NCBI GenBank assembly: GCA_947474455.1
Contig: CANJIL010000001.1
Span: 186,001-250,000, forward strand
Length of the DNA: 64,000 nt
DNA from: Hyphomonadaceae bacterium
GTDB taxonomy: Bacteria > Pseudomonadota > Alphaproteobacteria > Caulobacterales > Hyphomonadaceae
Direction of reading: 5' to 3'
The position numbers and the translations under genes are program-made. The notes under the pieces are model-generated. The model was not told the DNA's origin, searched no databases, and saw nothing but the letters and a program-made list of their open reading frames with translations. This document shows, in pieces, positions 1 through 9,091 of the stretch (the first letter of the stretch is position 1; each line of letters begins with the position of its first letter).

Positions 1-184
1 CGAGTTGAAGACCAATTTCTGCATTATCATAGTCACTCACTCGATGGCCCAGGCGGCCCGCGTCTCGCAGCAGACCGCATTCTTCCACCTGGGTAAGCTG
101 ATCGAGTTCGGGCCGACCGAACAGGTTTTCACCAATCCGCGCGATACACGCACACAGGACTACATCACCGGCCGTTTCGGCTAG
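1..184 (+). CDS. pstB: PstB, phosphate ABC transporter ATPase (3' end only)
   Basis: C-terminal 60 codons of the ATP-binding subunit of the Pst phosphate importer, which energises inner-membrane uptake of phosphate by PstCA. The visible part includes the switch histidine region ([14 protein letters not shown]), then the PstB-typical tail [16 protein letters not shown] and the ending DYITGRFG followed by TAG. Reading is from base 2; the Walker motifs lie upstream of the window. phoU starts 38 nt downstream on the same strand, as expected for a pst-phoU-phoB cluster. Confidence 0.95.
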   Translation, partial: ELKTNFCIIIVTHSMAQAARVSQQTAFFHLGKLIEFGPTEQVFTNPRDTRTQDYITGRFG

Positions 185-190
185 TATTTC

Positions 191-210
191 TCGCCTGCAA
201 GCGCAGGCGA
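191..210. other. Perfect hairpin between pstB and phoU
   Basis: TCGCCTGC (191-198) and GCAGGCGA (203-210) form an 8-bp stem with a 4-nt loop, just after the pstB stop and directly before the phoU Shine-Dalgarno AAGGA (211-215). There is no T-run, so it is more likely an mRNA processing or stability element or a partial terminator than a full terminator. Function is inferred only. Confidence 0.45.
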
Positions 211-222
211 AAGGACAGGGAC

Positions 223-912
223 ATGACGGAACATACAGTCCGCTCGTTCTCGCAGGACCTTGAGGAGCTGACCGGCGACATCGCGCGCATGGGCGGGCTC
301 GCCGAGGACCTGCTGTCCGACGCCATCCAGGCCGTCGCCACACGCGATCTTGTACTGGCCGAAACCGTGGTCGTACGCGATCCGCAGATCGACAATCTGC
401 AGGTCGAGGTCGAGAAGAAAATCCTGCGCCTGCTGGCCCTCCGGCAACCGCTCGCCCGCGACCTGCGCCAGACGATTTCCGCGCTCAAGATCGCCTCCGA
501 GCTTGAGCGGATCGGAGACCTCGCCAAGAATATCGCTAAGCGCGCCAAGGTGCTCGACTCGATCGAGCCCACAGCCGCGCTGAAAGGCGTCGCCCGCATG
601 GGCCGTCTCGTGAACGCCCAGCTCAAGCGCGTGCTCGACGCCTATTCGGCGCTCGAGACCGACGCCGCCAACAAGGTGTGGTCGCGCGATGAGGAAGTGG
701 ACGAGCACTACCAGTCGCTCTTCCGCGAGGTCGTCACCTACATGATCGAAGACCCGCGCACCATCTCAGCGTGCGCGCATCTGCTGTTTGTCGCAAAGAA
801 TCTGGAACGGATCGGCGACCACTGCACCAACATTGCCGAGGAAGTACACTTCCTGGTGACCGGCGAACAACTCCCAACCGACAGGCCAAAAGTCGATGAC
901 CTCAACAGCTGA
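223..912 (+). CDS. phoU: PhoU, phosphate signalling complex protein
   Basis: A 229-residue all-helical PhoU, the usual length. PhoU links the PstSCAB transporter to the PhoR sensor kinase and represses the Pho regulon when phosphate is plentiful. Both PhoU repeats are visible, each with the metal-binding ExxRIGD signature: ELERIGDLAKN near residues 93-103 and LERIGDHCTN near residue 200. The ATG has AAGGA 7 nt upstream. The gene lies between pstB and phoB and overlaps phoB by 17 nt, suggesting translational coupling. No phoR is seen here; it is probably upstream of the pst genes. Confidence 0.97.
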   Translation: MTEHTVRSFSQDLEELTGDIARMGGLAEDLLSDAIQAVATRDLVLAETVVVRDPQIDNLQVEVEKKILRLLALRQPLARDLRQTISALKIASELERIGDLAKNIAKRAKVLDSIEPTAALKGVARMGRLVNAQLKRVLDAYSALETDAANKVWSRDEEVDEHYQSLFREVVTYMIEDPRTISACAHLLFVAKNLERIGDHCTNIAEEVHFLVTGEQLPTDRPKVDDLNS

Positions 913-1639
913 ACTTGAACGTCCCACCACCAGCATGCGCCCGGCCGCGGCGACGAGGCCCTATGCGCTGATCGTCGAGGACGAGCCATCGCTTGTGGAG
1001 CTGATCCGCTACAACCTCATCAAAGAGGGCTATGAAGTTGCGGTCGCGACCGACGGCGAGGAAGCCCTTCTCACGATCGAGGAGCGCCAGCCCGACATCG
1101 TCCTGCTGGACTGGATGCTGCCCAAGCTGGCCGGCATCGAGGTGGCCCGCCGCCTTCGCTCGAAGGCAGCGACGCGCAACCTGCCGATCATCATGCTCAC
1201 GGCGCGCACCGAGGAATCGGATCGCATCCGCGGTCTCGATGTTGGCGCCGATGACTACATGACCAAGCCCTTCTCGATGTCGGAACTCACCGCCCGCATC
1301 CGCGCCGTGATGCGCCGCATCCGTCCCGCACTGGCCGAGGATGTGGTCGTGGTCGGCGACATCTCGATCGACCGCGCCGCCCACCGCGTGACCCGCAACG
1401 ACCTGGAGGTCCACCTCGGCCCGACCGAGTTCCGCCTGCTGGACTATTTCATCCAGCATCCGGGCCGCGTGTTCAGCCGTGAGCAGCTGCTCGACGCCGT
1501 CTGGGGTTCGGACGTATATGTCGAAACGCGCACGGTCGACGTCCACATCGGCCGTTTGCGCAAGGCGCTCAGCAAGGGCGGCGGCGAAGACCCGATCCGC
1601 ACTGTCCGCTCCGCCGGGTACGCCCTGAACCCGGGTTAG
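896..1639 (+). CDS. phoB: PhoB, phosphate regulon response regulator
   Basis: OmpR/PhoB-family response regulator of 247 aa. The N-terminal receiver domain has the acidic pair in IVEDEP (28-30), the phospho-acceptor Asp72 in LLDWMLP and the conserved Lys in DDYMTKPF. The C-terminal winged helix (about 150-245) has VDVHIGRLRKAL and TVRSAGYAL. It binds pho boxes and activates phosphate-starvation genes. The annotated ATG overlaps phoU and gives about 22 residues before the receiver domain. A second in-frame ATG at 935, after the phoU stop, would give a more usual 234 aa; neither has a strong Shine-Dalgarno, so the start is uncertain. Confidence 0.96.
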   Translation: MTSTAELERPTTSMRPAAATRPYALIVEDEPSLVELIRYNLIKEGYEVAVATDGEEALLTIEERQPDIVLLDWMLPKLAGIEVARRLRSKAATRNLPIIMLTARTEESDRIRGLDVGADDYMTKPFSMSELTARIRAVMRRIRPALAEDVVVVGDISIDRAAHRVTRNDLEVHLGPTEFRLLDYFIQHPGRVFSREQLLDAVWGSDVYVETRTVDVHIGRLRKALSKGGGEDPIRTVRSAGYALNPG

Positions 1640-1963
1640 CCATCTCGGAACGCGCACAAGCCGCGCCTGAAAGCGTACCGCGTGCACGCGGCCCCCCTGC
1701 GAAGGCGGGTCCAGCTCTCGCGATTCGCCGGGCGCGGCATCGCTTGGCGGAGCAGCACCGCTGCTCGCCATGGGGGCCACCTGTAGCAGCCTTGGCTTAG
1801 CCTTCATGCTGAGCTGTGAGTGGAGCAAGCGTCTCTCGAACCATAGGGGCGGGCTGGCGACAGCTCCCACGTCGCCTTTGTGTCCCAAAGCGCAGGCGTT
1901 CCCAAAAAGATGACAAACCCCCGGATTGCGGCTTAAAGCCTGCGCGACACATCGGAGCCACGC
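1640..1963. other. Intergenic region phoB-purB, no gene seen
   Basis: 324 bp without a convincing gene on either strand. ORFs crossing it lack family features and run into the purB antisense frame. A segment around 1690-1745 (CTGCGAAGGCGGGTCCAG and following) resembles the short intergenic palindromic repeats found elsewhere in this window (23.4 and 62.9 kb). The purB promoter should lie near its 3' end, but I cannot define -35/-10 boxes. Confidence 0.4.
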
Positions 1964-3274
<1,311 letters not shown>

Positions 3275-3701
3275 AGCCGGATAAAAGCTGGGCCGGAGCC
3301 CCCTCCGGACTCCGGCCCAAGGCCACGATGGCGGAGCAAGCGAACACGCGGATAACGTGTACCGCCGCTCGGACCGGATCCACATGCGCCCCCCGAGGGG
3401 ACAAAGGGCGCAACCGCTAGGTGGGGCGTGAGCGGATGAAAGCTGGATCTGGTCGGACCAGACCGGCGGAGGGCCGACCTTCCAGAAGACTTTGCCGTGC
3501 CCCCGTTAAAGAAACGGGGCTCCGCGGAAAACATGTTTGCCGGATGTATTCACCATGATCCGGCCCCGGATGCGCCGGACGGGGCGTGAATCCGCCGGAA
3601 TCGCAAATGCCTACGCGGCGTTTTGGTCAACGCCGAATCTCACCAGCGAGTGCTGGCGGCGGGAAAATCTCCAACGGGAGAAACGGGACGAACGCCGCTC
3701 G
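3275..3701. other. Intergenic region purB-zeta inhibitor, hairpin-rich
   Basis: 427 bp between the convergent 3' ends of purB and the zeta-inhibitor gene. I see no coding gene. It contains several inverted repeats: the stem-loop 3290-3318, a 7-bp hairpin CCCCGTT/AACGGGG at 3501-3519, and GC-rich palindromic runs near 3555-3590. These fit transcription termination from both sides, although no clear T-tract follows them. Confidence 0.4.
3290..3318 (+). terminator. Probable purB terminator hairpin
   Basis: GGGCCGGAG (3290-3298) pairs perfectly with CTCCGGCCC (3310-3318) around an 11-nt loop, 15 nt after the purB stop. The stem is strong (9 GC-rich pairs) but no U-tract follows, so efficient intrinsic termination is inferred and not certain. 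Confidence 0.5.
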
Positions 3702-4028
3702 CTATTTCTTCTCGGACTTCACCTGGGCGACGGCGGTTTCCATCAGCTCGGCCATCTGACGCTGGAGCTGGTGGTCCGTGATCGCAACGCCGGCGGCGTC
3801 GAGGTCCCCCTTCACCTTACGGAAGACGTCCTCGTCGCCCGGGGCTTCGAAATCGGATTTCACGACTTCGGTGGCGTAGGCGGAGGCGGCTTCGCCGGCT
3901 TTACCGAGCTTTTCGGCGGCCCAGAGGCCCAACAGCTTGTTTCGACGAGCATTTGCTTTGAAACGCAGCTCCTGATCGAGGGCAAATTTACCCTCTTCAG
4001 CCCGTTCACGTTTGTCGAAACCGCTCAC
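3702..4028 (-). CDS. F1-ATPase inhibitor zeta subunit (DUF1476)
   Basis: A 108-aa basic/acidic helical protein starting MSGFDKRERAEEGKFALDQE, the hallmark of the DUF1476 family. In Paracoccus this family is the zeta subunit, whose N-terminus inserts into the catalytic interface of F1-ATPase and blocks ATP hydrolysis. The conserved N-terminal inhibitory segment (residues 1-20) and the core RRNKLLGLWAAEKLG are both present, so it should be functional. It is encoded opposite to its neighbours, between purB and purC. Its F0 targets are encoded at 30.6-33 kb; no F1 operon is in the window. Confidence 0.93.
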   Translation of the reverse strand: MSGFDKRERAEEGKFALDQELRFKANARRNKLLGLWAAEKLGKAGEAASAYATEVVKSDFEAPGDEDVFRKVKGDLDAAGVAITDHQLQRQMAELMETAVAQVKSEKK

Positions 4029-4208
4029 TACTGTCTCCCTTACGTCGCTTGCGCCCAGCGCATCTGCGCTCGATATAGCCCCTGAAACGAGCCAAAAACA
4101 CCCCCGCGACGACGCTATACGCGACGCCGCTGGCGGGATGGGCTAGGAAAGCCCCTTCCTACACGAGTCGGAGCGGGGGCAAGCCGTTTTCCGGCCAGGA
4201 GACGCAGT

Positions 4209-4970
4209 ATGGTCAAGCGCCGGAAGATCTACGAAGGCAAGGCGAAGATTCTCTATGAGGGTCCCGAGCCGGGCACGTTGATCCAGTATTTCAAGGACGA
4301 CGCGACAGCCTTCAACAACGAGAAACGGGCGGTTCTCGACGGCAAGGGCGTCTTGAACAACCGCATCTCCGAATTCGTGATGACACAGCTAAATGCCATC
4401 GGCCTACCGACGCATTTCCTGAAGCGCCTGAACATGCGCGAGCAGCTGATCCGGGAAGTCGAGATCATCCCGCTTGAGGTCATCTGCCGCAACGTGGCGG
4501 CCGGTTCGATCGCCAAGCGCCTGGGCATCGAGGAAGGCACTCCGCTGCCGCGCTCGATCATCGAGTTCTGTTACAAGAAGGACGAGCTGGGCGACCCGCT
4601 GGTCTCCGAGGAGCACATCACCGCGTTCAATTGGGCGACGCACCAGGAGATCGACGACATCATCGCGATGACCCTGCGCATCAACGACTTCCTGACCGGC
4701 CTGTTCGCCGGCGCGCGGATCAAGCTGGTGGATTTCAAGGTCGAGTATGGCCGCCTCTACGAGGGCGACATGGTCCGCACTGTCCTCGCGGACGAAATCA
4801 GCCCGGATAGCTGCCGCCTCTGGGACATCACCACCGGTGAGAAGCTGGACAAGGATCGCTTCCGCCGCGACCTGGGCGGCGTCACCGAAGCCTATGCCGA
4901 GGTTGCGCGCCGTCTCGGAATCATCAAGGAAGCGGGCGGGGCGGAAATCCTGTCCTTCTCCCAAGAGTAG
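4209..4970 (+). CDS. purC: SAICAR synthetase PurC
   Basis: Phosphoribosylaminoimidazole-succinocarboxamide synthase, 253 aa. It joins aspartate to CAIR using ATP in purine synthesis. The start [18 protein letters not shown] holds the nucleotide-binding loop (YEGKAK), followed by [17 protein letters not shown] near residue 95 and the signature VDFKVEYGR near 175, then [16 protein letters not shown] lies 7 nt before the ATG. purS follows after 22 nt, forming purC-purS; the rest of the usual purQ-purL run is displaced or absent from the window. Confidence 0.97.
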   Translation: MVKRRKIYEGKAKILYEGPEPGTLIQYFKDDATAFNNEKRAVLDGKGVLNNRISEFVMTQLNAIGLPTHFLKRLNMREQLIREVEIIPLEVICRNVAAGSIAKRLGIEEGTPLPRSIIEFCYKKDELGDPLVSEEHITAFNWATHQEIDDIIAMTLRINDFLTGLFAGARIKLVDFKVEYGRLYEGDMVRTVLADEISPDSCRLWDITTGEKLDKDRFRRDLGGVTEAYAEVARRLGIIKEAGGAEILSFSQE

Positions 4971-4992
4971 GCACTGAGATATAGGCGAACCG

Positions 4993-5235
4993 ATGAAAGC
5001 CACAGTCCACGTCTCGCTGAAAGTCGGCGTGCTCGATCCGCAGGGCAAGGCGGTGGGGGACGCGCTCGGCCGTCTCGGGTTTGATGAGGTTGGTGCGGTT
5101 CGCTGCGGCAAGACGATCGAGCTTGAGCTGAAAGATGGGCTGTCGAAAGCCGACGCCGAAAGGCGGGTGAAGGAAATGTGCGAGAAGCTGCTCGCGAACA
5201 CGGTCGTCGAACGCTACTCGATCGATATCGGCTGA
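4993..5235 (+). CDS. purS: FGAR amidotransferase small subunit PurS
   Basis: PurS, 80 aa, the small dimeric subunit that bridges PurL and PurQ in the three-part FGAM synthase and helps channel ammonia. The fold-typical pattern is clear: MKATVHVSLKVGVLDPQGKA, GRLGFDEVGAVRCGK, and the closing CEKLLANTVVERYSID. It follows purC by 22 nt. In many alphaproteobacteria purQ comes next; here about 1 kb of other material separates them. Confidence 0.95.
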   Translation: MKATVHVSLKVGVLDPQGKAVGDALGRLGFDEVGAVRCGKTIELELKDGLSKADAERRVKEMCEKLLANTVVERYSIDIG

Positions 5236-5252
5236 GCTTCAGGCAAACGAAA

Positions 5253-5280
5253 ATCGCGCGCCCCGGCAGGAGCGCGCGAT
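5253..5280 (-). terminator. Terminator of the entericidin-like gene
   Basis: ATCGCGCGC (5253-5261) and GCGCGCGAT (5272-5280) form a perfect 9-bp stem with a 10-nt loop. On the minus strand the stem is followed by TTTCGTTTG, a weak U-tract, so it best serves the minus-strand entericidin gene ending at 5310. It lies 17 nt after purS, so it may also stop purCS transcription. Confidence 0.7.
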
Positions 5281-5309
5281 CTGAACTCCCGGCAAGTAGG
5301 CTGTCCGGC

Positions 5310-5444
5310 CTACTTGGCTTCCTCAGCCGTTTTCGAGACCGCGTTGCCGACTGCGCCGACATCCTTGCCGACACCTGCAATCGTGTTGCACGCAGACGCC
5401 ATCAGCGGAGCAGCCAGCAGAACAGCGATAAGTAGTTTGCGCAT
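5310..5444 (-). CDS. Entericidin-like small lipoprotein
   Basis: A 44-aa ORF. It begins MRKLLIAVLLAAPLMASACN: a basic N-terminus, a hydrophobic stretch and a lipobox (MASAC) that places the lipidated cysteine at residue 19. The mature part NTIAGVGKDVGAVGNAV matches the entericidin A/B pattern (Cys-Asn-Thr followed by G(I/V)GKD). Entericidins are tiny membrane lipoproteins linked to stress or stationary-phase lysis and antidote pairs in enterobacteria; the role here is unproven. The gene is followed by a good hairpin terminator. A longer relative lies 78 bp upstream on the same strand (5523-5759). Confidence 0.85.
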   Translation of the reverse strand: MRKLLIAVLLAAPLMASACNTIAGVGKDVGAVGNAVSKTAEEAK

Positions 5445-5486
5445 GAGGGTGTCCCTTTATGTTGTCCCGAACGCGAAAGATGGCCC

Positions 5487-5506
5487 CTTGCGGCGGTTTC
5501 CGCAAG
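5487..5506 (-). terminator. Hairpin after the second entericidin-like gene
   Basis: CTTGCGG (5487-5493) pairs with CCGCAAG (5500-5506), a 7-bp stem with a 6-nt loop, 16 nt past the stop codon at 5523. No strong U-tract follows. A weak terminator or mRNA-end structure is likely. Confidence 0.45.
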
Positions 5507-5522
5507 CAGGCGGGTGGGCCTG

Positions 5523-5759
5523 CTAGTGCAGCTTGGGGCAGCCTTCCAGGACGAGACCATTCGCATCCGGCTGACAATTTGCCGGGGCCGCCTGGCCCAT
5601 GGGTGGAGGCGTCCGGGGCGAATTCGTCGCGCCCCTCTGGACGCCTTGAGCCGTGCCCGTGATGACGCCGCCAACCTCCTGCAGATCCTTGCCCAGTCCC
5701 TGCGTCGTGTTGCAGCCCGTCAGAGCGAGCAGGGCGACAACGATCATAAGCTTGTTCAT
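5523..5759 (-). CDS. Entericidin-domain lipoprotein with extended tail
   Basis: 78-aa protein from the ATG at 5759. The start MNKLMIVVALLALTGC gives a short signal peptide with lipobox LTGC and lipidated Cys16. NTTQGLGKDLQEVGGVI then matches the entericidin pattern. Unlike the 44-aa neighbour it carries about 35 further residues, Pro/Ala-rich, with two more cysteines near the C-terminus (NCQPD and EGCPKLH) that could form a disulfide in the periplasm. A longer in-frame extension upstream (to 5855) lacks signal-peptide character and was rejected. The two genes look like a duplicated pair, possibly toxin/antidote-like, but that is inference. Confidence 0.75.
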   Translation of the reverse strand: MNKLMIVVALLALTGCNTTQGLGKDLQEVGGVITGTAQGVQRGATNSPRTPPPMGQAAPANCQPDANGLVLEGCPKLH

Positions 5760-5842
5760 TTTCCCTCGAAGACCTAATTGACCGCTCACGCCATGGCTCA
5801 AGAATCTGTCCAAATTCGGGTGGCCTTTCTTGAGCGCAACAC

Positions 5843-6186
5843 ATGACCCCAGCACACTGGATGCCCATAGCGCTGCTGGTCGGGTCCAACATCTTCATGA
5901 CCACGGCTTGGTATGGCCATCTGAAGTTCAAGGGTTCTCCGATCCTGCCGGTGATCTTTGTCAGCTGAAGGATCGCCTTCGGCGAATACTGCGCGGGCGG
6001 TTCCGCCAACCGGATCGGGCATGAAGTCTAGTCAGCCGCCTAGCTGAACACGATGCGGGAAGTAATCACCCCGATACTCTTCGCGGTGATCTCCCTCTGG
6101 GTGTTGAAAGAGCCGCTGACGTGGAAGCACGCGGTTGTTTCAGCCTGATCGCGGACGGTGCCGAGTTATGTTCTGCGAGGGTTAGG
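5843..6186 (+). pseudogene. Decayed DUF486 (DMT-type) membrane protein gene
   Basis: Translating from the ATG at 5843 gives a recognisable DUF486 small multidrug-transporter-like protein: SNIFMTTAWYGHLKFKG, then [16 protein letters not shown], and [22 protein letters not shown]. The frame is broken by TGA at 5966 (probably a former Trp codon), TAG at 6029 and TAG at 6041 (probably a former Gln), with no indel over the first 100 codons. The last part ([11 protein letters not shown]) needs a frameshift near 6135 and runs into the purQ leader. The gene would have had four membrane segments. It clearly cannot make a full product unless stops are read through. Confidence 0.85.
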
Positions 6187-6255
6187 GGCGACGATTCGCA
6201 CCCCTCGCGACTCGTTGTGAAACCTGCTAGAGGCGCGGCGCAAAGGGATTTGATC

Positions 6256-6918
6256 ATGAAATCCGCCGTCATCGTCTTCCCCGGTTCAAACTGCGACCGC
6301 GACGCGCAGACCGCTCTGCGGCAAGTCACAGGGGCCGAACCGGCTATGGTCTGGCACAAGGAGGGCGCCCTGCCGAACAAGCTGGACCTGATCGTCCTGC
6401 CCGGCGGCTTCTCCTACGGCGACTATCTCCGCTCCGGCGCGATGGCGGCTGCATCCCCCATCGGCGACGCCATTCGGGCACACGCCGCCCGTGGCGGCTA
6501 TGTTCTCGCCATCTGCAACGGTTTCCAGGTCGCCACCGAACTCGGCCTGCTGCCCGGCGCCCTGCTGCGCAACGCCTCGCTCAATTTCACCTGCCGGCCG
6601 CAACCGTTGGCGATCGCGACCAACTCGTCGGCCTTCACGGCGGGCTACAAGGAGCAGCGCGAAGTCTCGTTCCCCATCGCGCACCATGATGGCAATTATT
6701 TCGCAGACGCCGCAACGCTAGATCGTCTGGAAGGCGAGGGTCGTGTCGCGTTCCGCTACATCGGCAACCCTAATGGCTCTGCGCGCGACATCGCAGGCGT
6801 GCTGTCTGAAAACGGCCGCGTGCTGGGCCTGATGCCGCATCCCGAACGTGCAATGGCTGGCCAGGAAGGCGGCAATGACGGCGTGAAGCTGTTCGAAAGC
6901 CTGATGGCCGCGGCGTAG
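6256..6918 (+). CDS. purQ: FGAR amidotransferase glutaminase subunit PurQ
   Basis: PurQ, 220 aa, the glutaminase part of formylglycinamidine ribonucleotide synthase; it supplies ammonia to PurL. Class I glutamine amidotransferase features are complete: [11 protein letters not shown] near residue 54, the nucleophile Cys87 in LAICNGFQ, and the His195/Glu197 pair in MPHPER. The ATG at 6256 gives the standard N-terminus [16 protein letters not shown] with AAGGGA upstream. A longer GTG-started frame from 6121 only runs through the DUF486 remnant. purL is not in the window. Confidence 0.96.
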   Translation: MKSAVIVFPGSNCDRDAQTALRQVTGAEPAMVWHKEGALPNKLDLIVLPGGFSYGDYLRSGAMAAASPIGDAIRAHAARGGYVLAICNGFQVATELGLLPGALLRNASLNFTCRPQPLAIATNSSAFTAGYKEQREVSFPIAHHDGNYFADAATLDRLEGEGRVAFRYIGNPNGSARDIAGVLSENGRVLGLMPHPERAMAGQEGGNDGVKLFESLMAAA

Positions 6919-7083
6919 CCACGCAGCGCCCCACGCTGGTCTGAACCGGGCCGGGCAATAGCGCGTACAAGATTCGCATCGTGCAGCGATCGGGCCTTCC
7001 CTGTTCGTGCATTAAGACATGCGGCGGTGGCCGCTGGTCTCCCAGCATCGGCGTGCGTCAGTAATCCCCAAGCGGATGTCCCT

Positions 7084-7917
7084 ATGATGAGATTCGTAGA
7101 AGCGGCAGGCGTGACCACCCATGTCGAAACGTGGGGCGCGGGCGATCCCGTATTCCTGATCCACGGCGCCTCCTCGCACATCGGCGCCTGGTTGCCCACA
7201 ATTGTCCCCATGCTCAAAAAGCAGTTCCTGGTCGCCGCCTACGACCGCCCCGGCATGGGCTACACGACCGACCGGCCCAAGGGCTCTGATACGCTTGAGA
7301 TGCAGGCGAAGGTCGCCGCTGGGGTGATCGAGCAGCTAGGACTCAAGCGGCCCATCGTGGTTGCGCATTCTTGGGGCGGCGCCGTCGCGCTGCGCCTTGC
7401 GCTCGACCGGCCTGATCTGGTTGGCGGGCTGGCGCTAATAGCCCCTGTCGCTTACGAATGGCCGGGCGGCGTCGACTGGTACAATTACTGGTCATCCAAT
7501 CCGCTGTCGGGATGGCTGTTCAACAATATCTTGGCGCAGCCATTTGCGGGCGCATCGGTGGAAGCCGGGATGAAGAGCGCATTCAGCCCGAGCGTTCCGC
7601 CAAAGGGCTGGCAGGACGCCGCGCAGGTTTCGCTCGCTGCCCGACCGAAGGCGCTTCGCGCCAATGGCGAAGACCTCGTCGCGGCCAAGCGCGAGATCAT
7701 GGGACAGCAGGCGCGCTATCGGGAGATCACGGTTCCTGTTGCGATCATAGTAGGTGATGGCGATGGCGTGGTTAGCCCGAGCATACACGCGCTGAATCTG
7801 GCGCAGGCATTGCCCAACGCCCGCATCGACGTGCTGGCCGGCGTGGGACATCTTCCGCAGGAGGCCTCGCCCGAACGCTTTCGGAAATTGTTCGACTGGG
7901 TATGCTCAACGAAATAG
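7084..7917 (+). CDS. Alpha/beta hydrolase
   Basis: 277-aa alpha/beta-hydrolase-fold enzyme. The oxyanion region LIHGASSH lies near residue 22, the nucleophile elbow HSWGG gives Ser96, the acid is probably the Asp in IIVGDGDGV near residue 222, and the catalytic base is His256 in GVGHLP. No signal peptide, so cytoplasmic. The family covers esterases, haloperoxidase-like enzymes and C-C hydrolases; substrate cannot be named. Two adjacent ATGs (7084, 7087) could start it; an upstream in-frame GTG at 7027 adds non-conserved residues. It stands alone and is followed by a hairpin and a dead dps gene. Confidence 0.88.
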   Translation: MMRFVEAAGVTTHVETWGAGDPVFLIHGASSHIGAWLPTIVPMLKKQFLVAAYDRPGMGYTTDRPKGSDTLEMQAKVAAGVIEQLGLKRPIVVAHSWGGAVALRLALDRPDLVGGLALIAPVAYEWPGGVDWYNYWSSNPLSGWLFNNILAQPFAGASVEAGMKSAFSPSVPPKGWQDAAQVSLAARPKALRANGEDLVAAKREIMGQQARYREITVPVAIIVGDGDGVVSPSIHALNLAQALPNARIDVLAGVGHLPQEASPERFRKLFDWVCSTK

Positions 7918-7937
7918 CGCGCCATCCGGCCGCCTGC

Positions 7938-7955
7938 GCCCTGCCAATGCAGGGC
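7938..7955 (+). terminator. Hairpin after alpha/beta hydrolase gene
   Basis: GCCCTG (7938-7943) pairs with CAGGGC (7950-7955) around a 6-nt loop, 21 nt after the hydrolase stop. There is no T-run. Possible weak terminator. Confidence 0.4.
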
Positions 7956-7990
7956 CCAGGGCTATCTAAGAACCATTCCAATCCGGAGAT

Positions 7991-8461
7991 TTGCGACGGC
8001 CCTGGATATCGGCATCGACGCCAAGATACGCAAGAAAGTCGCCGGTGCGCAGAGCAGGTTCTGGCCGAAACATATTCGCTCTACGCTAGGACCCATGGCT
8101 GTCACTCGAGCGTCGAGGGGCCTCGTTTCCTGACGCTGCACACCCGCTCGAATCTCAGTAAAGCAAGCTGCAGTTGGCGCTCGACCCAATCGCAGAACGA
8201 ACCCATTCGCCTGGCCCTTATGCCCCTGTCGGCAATTCGATCGCAACCAAATCGACCATCAAGAGCGATACGGGCGCGCCCTTGGACGACGAGATGCTGG
8301 CCGATATCGAGGCAAGCACCGAAACCGTTGTGAAGGCGGCGCATGCCGCGCTCGAGAGGGCGGAGGAAGCCGGCGACCAGGCGACGGCGGATCTGATGAC
8401 GCAGCGCGTCTCTATCGGCGAGAGAGCCGCGCGGTTGCTTCGAGCTCATCTGGCCAAGTAG
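7991..8461 (+). pseudogene. dps: Decayed dps (DNA-protecting ferritin-like) gene
   Basis: Three frames together spell a Dps-family protein. Frame from 8002: LDIGIDAKIRKKVA. Next frame (about 8050-8165): VLAETYSLYARTHGCHSSVEGPR and FLTLHTRSNL, matching the Dps ferroxidase helix where HW is expected (here HS). Third frame (about 8174-8461): LALDPIAER, STIKSDTGAP, and the ending TADLMTQRVSIGERAARLLRAHL. Two frameshifts (near 8045 and 8165) plus loss of the conserved Trp show it is dead. Dps stores iron and shields DNA from peroxide; another copy may exist elsewhere. The remnant ends 12 bp before the convergent M23 gene. Confidence 0.85.
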
Positions 8462-8473
8462 CCAATTACGCCG

Positions 8474-9091
8474 TTACGCCGGCAGGCCGAGCAGCAGGGC
8501 GGGGTCAGGGCAGATCGAAAGCCAGTGATCCTGCTCGCTGCGCTTGCAGACGCCGGGATAATCACCCTTGGCGGCGCCGATATCCAGGATGATCTGGAAG
8601 TGCAGGTGGGGCGGCCAGCCGCCGTTCTCGCGTTTGGTCCCAAGCGCCCCAATACGCTCGCCCGCCATGAAGGCCGTGCCCGGCTTGAGGCCCTTGAGGC
8701 TGTCGCGGTCGAGATGGCCATAGAGCGTGTGGAATTTCAGCCCGGACACTGGCGTGTGTTCAAGGATGATGGTCGGGCCATAATCGCCGGGATTGTCGTT
8801 GACCCGCGAGGAGTGGACGCGGCCGCTGAGCGGCGTGAACACGTCGGCGCCCGTCGGCGCGAAGACATCGACGCCAAGATGCACCGTGCGTGGCTCCTCA
8901 CCTTCAGGAGCAAACAGCGGCTGGTAATAGAGGCTGCGGTCTTCGCCATAGCCGCCAAAGCGGATCGCTTCGCCGGGCTTGATGTCGGCGTCGTCTAGTT
9001 TGCCCGACAGCGCGTTGTGCAGGCCCGAGATGACCTCGATGCCGGTCGGTCGGAGCGGGGCGATCCAGCGATCGTAGGCCTGGCGCGTCAT
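8474..9091 (-). CDS. M23-family peptidase
   Basis: 205-aa protein with a LytM/M23 metallopeptidase fold. Zinc ligands are visible as His71 and Asp75 in HLGVD and His164 in PHLHFQ; HTLYGHL (121-127) is the other conserved strand. M23 enzymes cut peptidoglycan cross-links. No obvious signal peptide precedes the domain from the chosen ATG, so export is unclear; it may be a cytoplasmic member. The start codon overlaps the trxB stop (TAATG), which argues for this ATG over longer upstream frames and for translational coupling with trxB. Confidence 0.85.
   Translation of the reverse strand: MTRQAYDRWIAPLRPTGIEVISGLHNALSGKLDDADIKPGEAIRFGGYGEDRSLYYQPLFAPEGEEPRTVHLGVDVFAPTGADVFTPLSGRVHSSRVNDNPGDYGPTIILEHTPVSGLKFHTLYGHLDRDSLKGLKPGTAFMAGERIGALGTKRENGGWPPHLHFQIILDIGAAKGDYPGVCKRSEQDHWLSICPDPALLLGLPA

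Noticed and set aside
5843-6186. Possible stop-codon read-through or recoding in the DUF486 frame
   Set aside because: Both TGA and TAG occur, other genes here end with the same codons, and a frameshift breaks the 3' end; decay is simpler.
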